Below are positions 15,373 through 23,520 of a stretch of DNA of 25,894 nt, piece after piece. Source of the DNA: Vittaforma corneae ATCC 50505. Taxonomy: Eukaryota; Microsporidia; Nosematidae. Under the pieces are notes generated by a model, which worked only from the letters and a program-made list of their open reading frames with translations, was not told where the DNA came from and ran no database searches. Within the stretch, counting starts at the first letter, position 1; each line of letters opens with the position of its first letter. The position numbers and the translations under genes are program-made. The DNA is taken from NCBI RefSeq assembly GCF_000231115.1, contig NW_006889846.1:61797-87690 (forward strand). Reading direction: 5' to 3'.

Positions 15373-18042
15373 CTATAAACTTTTGATGTGTGTCTTAATA
15401 AATCTAATAAGGTCGTCAAGTGTTTCAAATGAGTGCTCCTTTAAAATTAGCCTGTCACCATCAATTTTAGAAAAAACATGCTTTCCACTTAGCAAGAACT
15501 CAAGACATCCGGGAACCTTTCTTGAAAGGACAATTGAATATTTAACAAATTCTCCTGGCTCTTCAATGTGTCTCTGTGCTTGAGCGGGATCTGCAAAGTA
15601 GTACTTGAATGAAACGATGCTGCCGATCATATTGTACGTTTTCTTAATGTAGTCGTCAATAAAGGCATCTATCGACGAGTAATATCTATTCTTAAATTCA
15701 TACGAGATTTTGAATCCATCCTCAGATTTAATAGTCTCTTTCAGTTTATATGTAAAGAATAGATCGTCTTCAATTTTGCAAACCACACAGCAGCAGCTTG
15801 GTGTTGAAGATGGGCGGATAGCAAGGCTTTTGTTTGATTCTCTCATGTGTTTTTCAAGAGCATCATATGGCATGTTCCTAAATAAGGAATGGGACCTGAA
15901 CTTATCGACTTTGAAACCTTCTTCTTCAACAACATTGCCAGAATAGCTCAATGCTGGCGGATTACTGCCGGTAATCTCAACTTTCACTATTTGATTGAGC
16001 GCCAATTCTGAACTCTTCCGGATATAGACTGTTGCATTCGATACTTGGCACAGATAAAAGCTATTTCCTACTTTCGTAACTGTGCCAGAGTATGTCTGAT
16101 TCTGCTCTAAATGTGGGACAACATCATCGAAAACCTGGGCATCAGATGCTCCTGCAAAATACACCTCATCCTCCCTCAGCATTATCTGTTTTAGATCAGC
16201 AAGTGTCTGCATATCCTTGTCTCCATCCATGCCAATAGTAGAGTATGAGGCAAGGAGCTCGGGCTGATTGACGAACAATTCAATGATCTTGCTTTCATCT
16301 TTTTCCAAGTCTAAGTGCATCCGATTCATAATTGAATCGTGTTGGGCACTTAAAAGCGAATGATAGGCGCTTTTAAATAGAATAATGGCCATAGAGTAGT
16401 TGACAGGATGGATGAGTGTTTTGTCTAATGGGTTTTCTGAAGAAAGAAGATTGAAATAAGTACATGCATTGCTGCATTTTACATTATCAAATACATGCTT
16501 CAGGCTTTCGAGAGCATCAAGCCTTTCAAAATTGAAATAAGGATCGGAAATATCAATTTTAAGTAGCTTAAATAATATAAACCCAAACTTGTGTGAAAGC
16601 GTGGATATCCAGTCAAGCTTACAGACAGCACAGGCAATGGATATGCCTCTTTCTAGCAAACCTGGATCAACAAAGCGGTAGTTGCAAACAGGGTAGCCAT
16701 TTGAAAGATTATACAAGAGTCTTGCAAAGTATAGAAGTGGATTTTGGACGACAAGTGCAATGTTGTATGGAATTGATAGTTCCTTATAGTCATCAAAGAA
16801 GCTTAGTTTTCTTGGAACATAAAAAAAGTTAATACCAGCATTTTGTAGTGCAAATTTGACACTTGGACTAGTTGAAGTCAAACAAACATTGTCTACGTCT
16901 GAGAGAAAAGCATGCAATTCAGATAGTTCATGCTCCTTGAATATGCTTGATGCAACAAAGTTACCAGAGCCATCAATTCTAACCACGGAGAACAATGTTT
17001 TATCAAGATATACGCCCGCATATGATCCTGGCCGACCCCTTAGGGAAATAATTAGGTCAACGAGTTCCTGCAGACCGTTAGGACCCTCAATCATGCCCTG
17101 GTCTACCAGCCTACGCTCAATGATAGACTTATCCACAGCTACTGCCTCATATGCCTTCTGAACAATAGTTTTTCTAAGTTGATCGTTCATATCATTTTGT
17201 CCGCTGCAATACAGTTTTTGGAGAAAGCCCAGAGAATGAACAGAGTTTTCACAAAAGCTAGGCTCTAGAACACTGATTATTGTAGAATACACAACTCTTT
17301 TTAGAAAAATGGGATTCGATGCAATTTGAGATATTGTTTTTTTGAAGTGTTTTGAAACTATGTCTTTGTCAGTATCATCAAGAGTGGGTGCTGGCTTCTC
17401 GATCTCCAACCCTTGAATCTCATCGTAGTCCCATCCATTGTCAAAACCATCCTTAGTAGATATGCCTACATCAAACGGAACATCAATATTGCCCTGCGGA
17501 TGGAACACGGACTCAAAGCTTTCCATGTTTACTACAAATTCAGAGCACGTAATGAGCCCCTGTATTCTGGATTCGCTCGCAACAACATGCTTTATCTGTA
17601 CTTTGGATGTTTCCTCCTTAAATTCATCGATCAAGTCTTTAACAAAGTATAACTCCTTAACTGTCATTTTACCTAGATGAAAGGAAAGATATTCCGGGGA
17701 ATACCCTTCTATAAGCTCCTCAACTATTTTGCTGTCGAGTTCCTTGAACAGGGAGTTAAATCCCCTCAAGAACCCCTGAACATAAGCATAGCATTCCGAA
17801 ACGCTGATCTCACACCTGTCTCTTGTATTTTCCTGTTCTTCATTGCCATTTTTCTTTTTGTAGATGTAGCTGTATTCATCACCATTTCCAAAGATCTCAA
17901 AGAAGAGAGGCTCGAAATCACCCTCGACTATTTCAGAATGGTCAACAATCTCAGAACTAGTGAATTCATCTGACGGCCTGTGAATTTTTCTGCTGGCTGG
18001 CCTTTTTCTGAAGATAATGTCGGAATCGCTGCTCTCGCTCAT
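15373..18042 (-). CDS. SPT6: Transcription elongation factor and histone chaperone SPT6, reduced form
   Basis: SPT6 travels with RNA polymerase II and reassembles nucleosomes. The product is 889 aa against about 1450 in yeast, with the acidic N-terminal tail much reduced. A Ser/Asp-rich N-terminus is followed by helical DNA-binding-like regions (about 80-330). The YqgF/RNase H-like domain starts at GSYAGVYLDKTLFSVVRI (about 339-356). HhH and death-like segments follow, then an S1 domain (about 645-705, TYSGTVTKVGNSFY). The C-terminal tandem SH2 module begins HSLFRNMPYDALEKHM and has LAIRPSS, whose Arg743 corresponds to the phosphate-binding arginine of the first SH2. The start is the ATG at 18040-18042 (MSESSDSD), with ACCCTAG nine bases upstream; an upstream TTG is rejected. 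The low-complexity C-terminal tail of larger Spt6 proteins is absent. Confidence 0.88.
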   Translation of the reverse strand: MSESSDSDIIFRKRPASRKIHRPSDEFTSSEIVDHSEIVEGDFEPLFFEIFGNGDEYSYIYKKKNGNEEQENTRDRCEISVSECYAYVQGFLRGFNSLFKELDSKIVEELIEGYSPEYLSFHLGKMTVKELYFVKDLIDEFKEETSKVQIKHVVASESRIQGLITCSEFVVNMESFESVFHPQGNIDVPFDVGISTKDGFDNGWDYDEIQGLEIEKPAPTLDDTDKDIVSKHFKKTISQIASNPIFLKRVVYSTIISVLEPSFCENSVHSLGFLQKLYCSGQNDMNDQLRKTIVQKAYEAVAVDKSIIERRLVDQGMIEGPNGLQELVDLIISLRGRPGSYAGVYLDKTLFSVVRIDGSGNFVASSIFKEHELSELHAFLSDVDNVCLTSTSPSVKFALQNAGINFFYVPRKLSFFDDYKELSIPYNIALVVQNPLLYFARLLYNLSNGYPVCNYRFVDPGLLERGISIACAVCKLDWISTLSHKFGFILFKLLKIDISDPYFNFERLDALESLKHVFDNVKCSNACTYFNLLSSENPLDKTLIHPVNYSMAIILFKSAYHSLLSAQHDSIMNRMHLDLEKDESKIIELFVNQPELLASYSTIGMDGDKDMQTLADLKQIMLREDEVYFAGASDAQVFDDVVPHLEQNQTYSGTVTKVGNSFYLCQVSNATVYIRKSSELALNQIVKVEITGSNPPALSYSGNVVEEEGFKVDKFRSHSLFRNMPYDALEKHMRESNKSLAIRPSSTPSCCCVVCKIEDDLFFTYKLKETIKSEDGFKISYEFKNRYYSSIDAFIDDYIKKTYNMIGSIVSFKYYFADPAQAQRHIEEPGEFVKYSIVLSRKVPGCLEFLLSGKHVFSKIDGDRLILKEHSFETLDDLIRFIKTHIKSL

Positions 18043-18050
18043 CTGTACTA

Positions 18051-18053
18051 GGG
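18051..18053 (-). promoter_or_regulatory. CCC start-proximal element (SPT6)
   Basis: The minus strand reads TTGACCCTAGTACAG before the ATG, placing CCC eight bases upstream of it. Confidence 0.45.
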
Positions 18054-18258
18054 TCAAGAAAATGCGAATGGGTAATGGTAGCCAAAGCAGAACAAGGTAT
18101 TAAATGGGATACAGATTTGCCAAAGGGCAATGATTATGATAGACATGCAACATTATTTAGTCATGGCGGATAGCCATATTCCCGCTTAAAGTCTTAGTTA
18201 CCTTGAAGACATTGTTAATATTTAAAACTAAACATACTATCAAATCAAATATTGCTGT

Positions 18259-19008
18259 TTAATTGAATGACACCTTTCCCATCTGAACAAGAATGTCGGC
18301 ATTCTCAACAAGAGGATTGAGTATCTTTTTAACCTCTTCTGCCTCGCTGAACCAGTCTTGGGGCAAGAAGTAGTTGCTGGTCGTCTCCAGGGCTTTGATA
18401 GTAGCCTTGGCCAAGTTTTCAGTAGTCTTTGTTCGACCATAGCTCTTAACAAATATGTCTTGAATGCCTGCAAGCTGGAAGATTCTCCTGTGAATGTCAG
18501 AACACTCAATTCCTGTTCCAATTGGTGCTGGAACAACCCTGACAGTGACGGAGCCGCATTTTCCAGAGCACTTAGTCACAACAGTATGTCGGATGTTACC
18601 AACACCATCCCACTGGCCCATTCTAACTGGAATTATATTCATTTTGGCCTTGTTAACTGCTGCCTTGATTGATGTTGAAAGCTCTCTGGCTGAATGCGTG
18701 CCAATTCCAATATAACCATTCTGGTTCCCAACAATTGCAACAACCTTCATTGATGTCCTCTGACCGGCTTTGGACTGTTTTTGAACCGACTGTACCGAGA
18801 CAAGATCCTCCTTTAGATTGGCCTTGCCAAGAAGATGCTCCACGATCTCTGGCTCCTGAATGCGTATTGAGCTTCTAAAAATCTCGTCGACATTTGTGAT
18901 TTTGCCCATCTTCACGAGCTTTCCAAGATTCGTCTTTGGAATCCATTCTTTTTCCTCAATATTTCCTTTTGCTCTTTCAGTATGTTGCGACATGCTGGGT
19001 ATTTCCAT
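18259..19008 (-). CDS. RPS2: 40S ribosomal protein uS5 (S2)
   Basis: This small-subunit protein contributes to decoding fidelity at the mRNA entry region. The 249-aa product carries the uS5 double-stranded-RNA-binding N-domain (VGNQNGYIGIGTHSAREL, then KAAVNKAKMNIIPVRMGQWD) and the C-terminal domain (SVTVRVVPAPIGTGIECSDI, then GIQDIFVKSYGRTKTTENLA). The size fits eukaryotic S2 without the Arg/Gly-rich N-terminal extension of animals. The frame stays open for 52 codons upstream of the chosen ATG at 19006-19008, but that part is unlike uS5, and the chosen ATG is preceded by the AAAATTTT-type signal typical of microsporidian ribosomal protein genes. No CCC element is present. A run of SPT6, uS5 and the Med15-like gene lies on the same strand. 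Confidence 0.95.
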   Translation of the reverse strand: MEIPSMSQHTERAKGNIEEKEWIPKTNLGKLVKMGKITNVDEIFRSSIRIQEPEIVEHLLGKANLKEDLVSVQSVQKQSKAGQRTSMKVVAIVGNQNGYIGIGTHSARELSTSIKAAVNKAKMNIIPVRMGQWDGVGNIRHTVVTKCSGKCGSVTVRVVPAPIGTGIECSDIHRRIFQLAGIQDIFVKSYGRTKTTENLAKATIKALETTSNYFLPQDWFSEAEEVKKILNPLVENADILVQMGKVSFN

Positions 19009-19033
19009 TTTAAAATTTTTTGTAAAAATTTTC
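19009..19033 (-). promoter_or_regulatory. AAAATTTT-type promoter signal of the uS5 gene
   Basis: The minus strand reads AAAATTTTTACAAAAAATTT and then TAAA up to the ATG. This double AAATTT-like run is the signal described upstream of ribosomal protein genes in Encephalitozoon and other microsporidia. It fixes the start codon. Confidence 0.55.
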
Positions 19034-19198
19034 GTACAACAAGAAAGTAAAAGCCCTGGCAGTACTTGAGCAAGCAGTTTAATATGATGCCGCAAGAGAA
19101 TGTTCGGATAGCAGCATTGTAAGACATTCAATTGTGCAGGCTGCCATATCCAAGTTATGTTCAACCATTATGACATAGATGAATATTTATACAGCCTT

Positions 19199-21466
19199 TT
19201 ATTCACTAAAATTATCTTTGGTATTCCCGAGATCGTCCCAGCAAACATTTGGACTTTGCCTTTGCTTTTCTGAAAATGCCTCAATTGCCTTGTCGATGTA
19301 TCCCAAATAGTCGTCCTTATTCGCTTTTAAATGGTCAGATGTGGATTTCTTTCCTTCCATAAACTCCAAAAACTCTTTCAAATCAGATTCGTCGCAAAAG
19401 GGAAACTCTATGAATTCGTTTTGAATCTCAAGTTTGGCCTTGAAAGGCAGGTCCAAGGCATGGCCAATCATCTTCAATCCTTGATATGCTTGGTCAAAGA
19501 GCGACCTCCATTCTTCATCGCTTCCAATTTCCTTCAAGATTAATTGGTTCTCATCGAGAAACATCTGCAACTTTTCGGGTATTTGATCATCATACTCATC
19601 TGAAGATTCTAATGATAAATTACTTTCGGCATCTGATGCCTGAATGGTTTCTATTGGAGAAAACAGGCAAGCATTTGACTCCACTGTGCATTTCACAGAC
19701 TGCTGGCTTTGCTTTGGTGTTTCTAAAACATGATCTTCTACCTGTGGTGCTTGCACAAACTTTTGACTACCTGGAAGGTTCGTACTGGTTTTCATAAATT
19801 CCTCACTGATCGATTTGAAGAGCTCTTCGGATTTTTTGTCATCAAAGGGCTTAGATGCTGTTGAAAACAGCCTCGACTGTTCCCCATTGTCTGGCTGGCT
19901 TATTCTTTGATAACTTTTCATCTGATATAATTCATTTTCAACATTTGTCTTACCACTCTGATTTAGTAGTTCTGGATTTATATTACCAACAAAGGATCTA
20001 TTGGATGTGCAATTTTGCGTACCATAGCTGTATTCGAACGCAGTGTTAAGTTCCCGTATCGTCCCTGTGTTGGTGTCTGTAATTCTTGACTGTGTATATT
20101 TTTTAAATTTATCGGCGGACTTGCCCGAATTGGTGACGTTGGCTACATATGAAGATACGTCATGGCCCGAATCGCTTCTATAGCTCGGATTTCGTACCAA
20201 TCTGGGATCATTTTCCAAATCAGACAGAGATGTAGCCGGGCTACTCCTCTTTACAAAAGGGCCACTAAATTTACCGAAATGCAAATCAGCCCTAGGAACA
20301 TTAAATTTATCAGAGTAGAGATCAGTCTTAAATTTACCGTCGGATGAAACAAACATACAAGCCATTTTTTGATGACCAGTATTTACAGAGCCTTGGTTTC
20401 CGTTAAGTGAAATGCTTACATTTAATGGGGGATTTCCGCCAAACTGCTCGGCCCCGCTCAACGAATTGTTCACATTGACTGAGTTTTGAAAAGGCCTTTG
20501 ATCTGCATTATAAAGGATTTGAGATGCATTGTTCTGGGACGTACTTTGTGAGAGCACATTTGGGTCTCCACGATTTGAAAAGTGGACAGTTGTATTTTTG
20601 TCGAGAAACCGGCTTGTAGGTTTTGATTGATCACAGCTGACGTGGCTATATTTTGCATCCTTTGGCTTAGCAGCTCTAACTCCACTCTGGGGGACTGATT
20701 CTTCTCCAAATGAGGGACGAGCATAGAGATCAGTTCCTCCAATTACACATCCACTTGCTGTTTCTTTGGTATTTACAGAAGCAGAGCAGTAATAGCCGCT
20801 ATAGGCCGCACTAGAGTTCTGTGAAACATTCCGTTGTGGCTGAGGAGTGTAATTTCCACCGCAAGCACTCTGATCGTAGAAATTTGGTGAATAGCCGTAC
20901 ACCTGTGCATTGCCTTGCGAGGCATAATAATGTTGATCGACAAATGGATAGCTGGAGTCCCTTGAAAAATGCTCAGAAGGAATGTCGGGCGAGGTATATG
21001 CCATATTGCTTTGAGGTAGGGTCTTTTCTGAAGTGTACATTCGATTTTGTCTATCAAACCCAACTGAGAACGAGTCTAGTTTTCTGGAATTTGAGTTTGG
21101 TTGATGCAGAGGCTCCTGAGAATACATCTGTGAAACTTTAACATATGGAGGAATGTTTCCATTGATTATTTTACTCCGATCATCCTCGTAGTAATTTTTC
21201 TGTCTAACGGTCATATTGTCACTTGCTCTTTCCTCATCCAACGGCTCGGCCCTTGACACAGTACTCTGTTTTATCTTCCTAATCTTTTCGTTAATGTATG
21301 CTATATACTCGTCCTTGCTTTTGCTGTGCTGAAAAGTATGGTGTTCGCTGTTCAGCACAGCCTCGTTGAGATGGCTGTCTGAAATGTTGCAAAAGGATGG
21401 CGACTCTTTCAGTGCTTCAATGAGTTTCATTATCATTTTCCTTCTGAGGTCTCTTGAGATATCCAT
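19199..21466 (-). CDS. Med15/Gal11-like Mediator tail subunit with N-terminal KIX domain
   Basis: The protein has 755 aa. Residues 1-68 look like a KIX domain: the start MDISRDLRRKMIMKLIEAL matches helix 1 of the fold, and FQHSKSKDEYIAYINEKI (about 45-62) matches helix 3, where yeast Gal11 has SSSKKEYMDSMNEKV and human CBP has SANSRDEYYHLLAEKI. In Med15 this domain binds activator tails and links them to Mediator. Residues 70-620 are low-complexity, rich in Ser, Asn, Gln, Tyr and Pro, as in Med15. The C-terminal 124 residues (from 632) are acidic and helical and end with ANKDDYLGYIDKAIEAF, which echoes the KIX helix 3. Low complexity makes other coactivators possible. A CCCCC run lies two bases before the ATG. 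Confidence 0.6.
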   Translation of the reverse strand: MDISRDLRRKMIMKLIEALKESPSFCNISDSHLNEAVLNSEHHTFQHSKSKDEYIAYINEKIRKIKQSTVSRAEPLDEERASDNMTVRQKNYYEDDRSKIINGNIPPYVKVSQMYSQEPLHQPNSNSRKLDSFSVGFDRQNRMYTSEKTLPQSNMAYTSPDIPSEHFSRDSSYPFVDQHYYASQGNAQVYGYSPNFYDQSACGGNYTPQPQRNVSQNSSAAYSGYYCSASVNTKETASGCVIGGTDLYARPSFGEESVPQSGVRAAKPKDAKYSHVSCDQSKPTSRFLDKNTTVHFSNRGDPNVLSQSTSQNNASQILYNADQRPFQNSVNVNNSLSGAEQFGGNPPLNVSISLNGNQGSVNTGHQKMACMFVSSDGKFKTDLYSDKFNVPRADLHFGKFSGPFVKRSSPATSLSDLENDPRLVRNPSYRSDSGHDVSSYVANVTNSGKSADKFKKYTQSRITDTNTGTIRELNTAFEYSYGTQNCTSNRSFVGNINPELLNQSGKTNVENELYQMKSYQRISQPDNGEQSRLFSTASKPFDDKKSEELFKSISEEFMKTSTNLPGSQKFVQAPQVEDHVLETPKQSQQSVKCTVESNACLFSPIETIQASDAESNLSLESSDEYDDQIPEKLQMFLDENQLILKEIGSDEEWRSLFDQAYQGLKMIGHALDLPFKAKLEIQNEFIEFPFCDESDLKEFLEFMEGKKSTSDHLKANKDDYLGYIDKAIEAFSEKQRQSPNVCWDDLGNTKDNFSE

Positions 21467-21468
21467 TT

Positions 21469-21473
21469 GGGGG
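21469..21473 (-). promoter_or_regulatory. CCCCC start-proximal element (KIX protein)
   Basis: The minus strand reads ACATTCCCCCAA and then ATG, the strongest C run among the start-proximal elements of this window. Confidence 0.5.
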
Positions 21474-22087
21474 AATGTTTACAAAATTTAACAATGACAT
21501 GCACTCAATGGATTGATTAAATAGTAACAAAATAAAAATTTAAGGTAGCGGTTTAAAAGTAGTGTTTAAAGACTGAAATAAGTAGAAATAATGTATTATA
21601 TGCGTGCAGTTGACATTTAAGTAGGGCTTTGTTCAGAAATGCTTATTCGATTTATTTTAATTTAGCATTGTGGACCTGAATCTCGTCCTGTGGGCCATCT
21701 TAAATGTAATGCAGAGCAACATCATGGAGGTAAAATATTTTTAATACAGGTTGCATAAATACTGTTAATACCGAACTAGATTTATTTATAGGACCAATAA
21801 TACCTGGCCGCAGATGATGATAAATGTTGCAGTGCATGCAGATATACTGCAGCCGTGGACGCAAAATTCCTAAACATCTCTTGAACAAAGTCTGTCTGGA
21901 TTATGGACTTGGCAATCCAACTATAACTTGAATCCGGGAGCAATAGCCAAAGTAAGAATTCAGAAGCAGGAACTTAGTGGATGCAATACTTCAACAAACA
22001 TCTTGTCATGTTACTCGTACTCCAACATATTGGGGAGACCGCTTCTTGCTCGGTGCCTCCTTCCTCGTGAAAACCATGTACTTTGTA
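21474..22087. other. Gene-free divergent intergenic region with coding-like fragments
   Basis: The left part (to about 21660) is AT-rich promoter-like DNA. From about 21680 composition becomes coding-like, and short open stretches occur on the plus strand in changing frames: NLVLWAILNVMQSNIMEV (ending near 21737), YLAADDDKCCSACRYTAAVD (from about 21801), and a longer frame from about 21895 to 22125 that overlaps the next gene start. A GTAAAA...TTTATAG segment separates the first two and could be read as an intron, but joining them gives a stop at once. I recognise no family. A decayed gene is possible; no RNA gene is evident. Confidence 0.25.
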
Positions 22088-22091
22088 GCCC
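22088..22091 (+). promoter_or_regulatory. GCCC element upstream of the 22107 gene
   Basis: TGTAGCCCTGTAAG lies 15 bases before the ATG at 22107, at the outer limit of the spacing seen for the other CCC elements here. Confidence 0.35.
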
Positions 22092-22106
22092 TGTAAGATT
22101 TTTCAA

Positions 22107-22958
22107 ATGCAGTCGAGCGTTATAGCAGAGCTAATAGTCAAGAAGTCAGGACTACTGGCAGATTTAATTGTAAACTCTGCCTACTTTGTATCAAGAAAGA
22201 CTCTTTCCATAGGCATGCATGTCATTATCCCACTTTCGACATGTTTTTCAATTGTGCCAGTTTTGGTTTTTCTGATCTTCCTCAGAATAATTTCCTTACT
22301 CATAGCAGTGTTGGCTGCTATTTTGATCTCACTTGGATTCCACAATGGGCTCATCTTCAAGCTGCTCACTGCTGCCCACTTCTATGCCAAGAATCTCAAT
22401 AAGCTGAGGGCCTACTGTGCTCTTTCGATGCCAGTACTGGAGATAGTCTTTCTTCCACTTATTTGGATACTAATGATGGCGCTATCAATCATAGATGGTT
22501 TTAATACATTTATATACAGGGGGATTGAACGTAAATATGCGAACAAGTGCGCAGACAGCCAGGAAGCCAGAGGAGTATTTTTCTTGATAGTCTGTCTATT
22601 CTCACTTCCCACTGTCATGGACACTCCAACAGAGTGTGTTAAGAAGCTGCTGCCGAACTATTTCAATATATATAAAGAATACTACATATTGGCTTTGATC
22701 CTGACTTTCATAGTATTGATCTATGCATTTTACTTCATTCAATATTTGATAGAGACCACAGACACAGTGGAGGTTCACAATAAAACCAAAGACAAGAAGT
22801 ACATCTACGAACGGGCACTTCTAATATTTGATCTGCACACAATCCTTGTTGAAAAGTTTGCCACCTTATTTTCGATGACAGTCGGCCTGGTTGGTGCAGT
22901 CTGCTTGTGGTGTGTATCTGTTTATCGCATGGCCAAGAGCAGGTTTTCTGGAATCTGA
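22107..22958 (+). CDS. Unidentified multi-pass membrane protein
   Basis: The protein has 283 aa. About six hydrophobic helices are visible at 35-58, 60-78, 108-130, 156-172, 192-215 and 255-273, with polar loops between them (NGLIFKLLTAAHFYAKNLNK, RGIERKYANKCADSQEARG, ETTDTVEVHNKTKDKKYIYE). There is no cleavable signal peptide. I see no transporter or enzyme signature. The loop at 131-155, with TFIYRGIERKY, and the charged segment at 216-237 are probably exposed on the same side. The start is the first ATG of the frame, with a GCCC element upstream. It is divergent from the KIX protein gene. Confidence 0.6.
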   Translation: MQSSVIAELIVKKSGLLADLIVNSAYFVSRKTLSIGMHVIIPLSTCFSIVPVLVFLIFLRIISLLIAVLAAILISLGFHNGLIFKLLTAAHFYAKNLNKLRAYCALSMPVLEIVFLPLIWILMMALSIIDGFNTFIYRGIERKYANKCADSQEARGVFFLIVCLFSLPTVMDTPTECVKKLLPNYFNIYKEYYILALILTFIVLIYAFYFIQYLIETTDTVEVHNKTKDKKYIYERALLIFDLHTILVEKFATLFSMTVGLVGAVCLWCVSVYRMAKSRFSGI

Positions 22959-23222
22959 TCATATCCACACAGTGATTTACTTGGTCCGATTTTTCGATTA
23001 GTGCTTAAATAAATGCAATTAATTGTATGTTTTGTTATAGGCTTTATGATTTAACTATATGCATACTCACATACAATATCTTGCCACAGCTGTCACAGGA
23101 AAATATGCTTGTATTTTGCACTGGCATCGGATATTAAACGATCAGCAGTATGATATCCCGACAAATCACTTCCATTCAGCTGGATTATACAAATAATATA
23201 CATCGAACTCCTATGACATTTA

Positions 23223-23462
23223 TTGTGTACTAGATGCCATTACAGTATTTGTATTCAACGAATCACATTGGGCATAGTCTGGAGTGATTTGACATCTGTC
23301 AATATTCTGTTTTTAAGCACAGCCTTGTGTGTTAGAGCTTACTCACAAGGATCTATCAGCACAGCTGGTGGTTGTATGTTGACAGCAATTACTGTCTTGC
23401 TTGTAGCTAAAGCTTACGTATGCCAATTTATGATTTTTATGCCTGGTGATATATCATTGTGA
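23223..23462 (+). pseudogene. Possible remnant of a membrane transporter gene (ABCC-like)
   Basis: An open stretch without an ATG start encodes QRITLGIVWSDLTSVNILFL, then STALCVRAYSQGSISTAGG and further hydrophobic residues. The order RITLGI-x-x-DL...FLSTAL...GSIS-x-AGG loosely resembles the last membrane-domain helices of ABCC/MRP transporters (WLGIRLDLL...F..AL...ISPGLAGL). Just upstream, in another frame, DAITVFVFNESHW could continue it, implying a frameshift. Neither an ATP-binding domain nor a start codon is present. The resemblance is weak and could be chance; a decayed gene fragment is the best reading. Confidence 0.25.
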
Positions 23463-23490
23463 TTTCCTGTCAAAATCCAAGCAACTTAAT

Positions 23491-23509
23491 TAATTTAAAA
23501 ATTTTTTAA
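23491..23509 (+). promoter_or_regulatory. AAAAATTTTTT run upstream of the secreted LRR gene
   Basis: TAATTTAAAAATTTTTTAA lies 12 bases before the ATG at 23521. It resembles the AAATTT-type signal seen before the uS5 gene. No CCC or TGAAAC element is seen here. Confidence 0.35.
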
Positions 23510-23520
23510 CTCATACTCTA

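Larger units (their letters stand above)
22959..23520. other. 562-bp intergenic region between membrane protein and LRR genes
   Basis: The first 80 bases are AT-rich and probably hold the 3' end of the membrane protein transcript. The middle contains the coding-like fragment at 23223-23462 described separately. The last 30 bases before the LRR start hold a TTTAAAAATTTTTTAA run. No RNA gene is visible. Confidence 0.5.

Noticed and set aside
19009..19164. 52-codon N-terminal extension of uS5
   Set aside because: It is unlike uS5, and the AAAATTTT-type promoter signal lies inside it, directly before the internal ATG.
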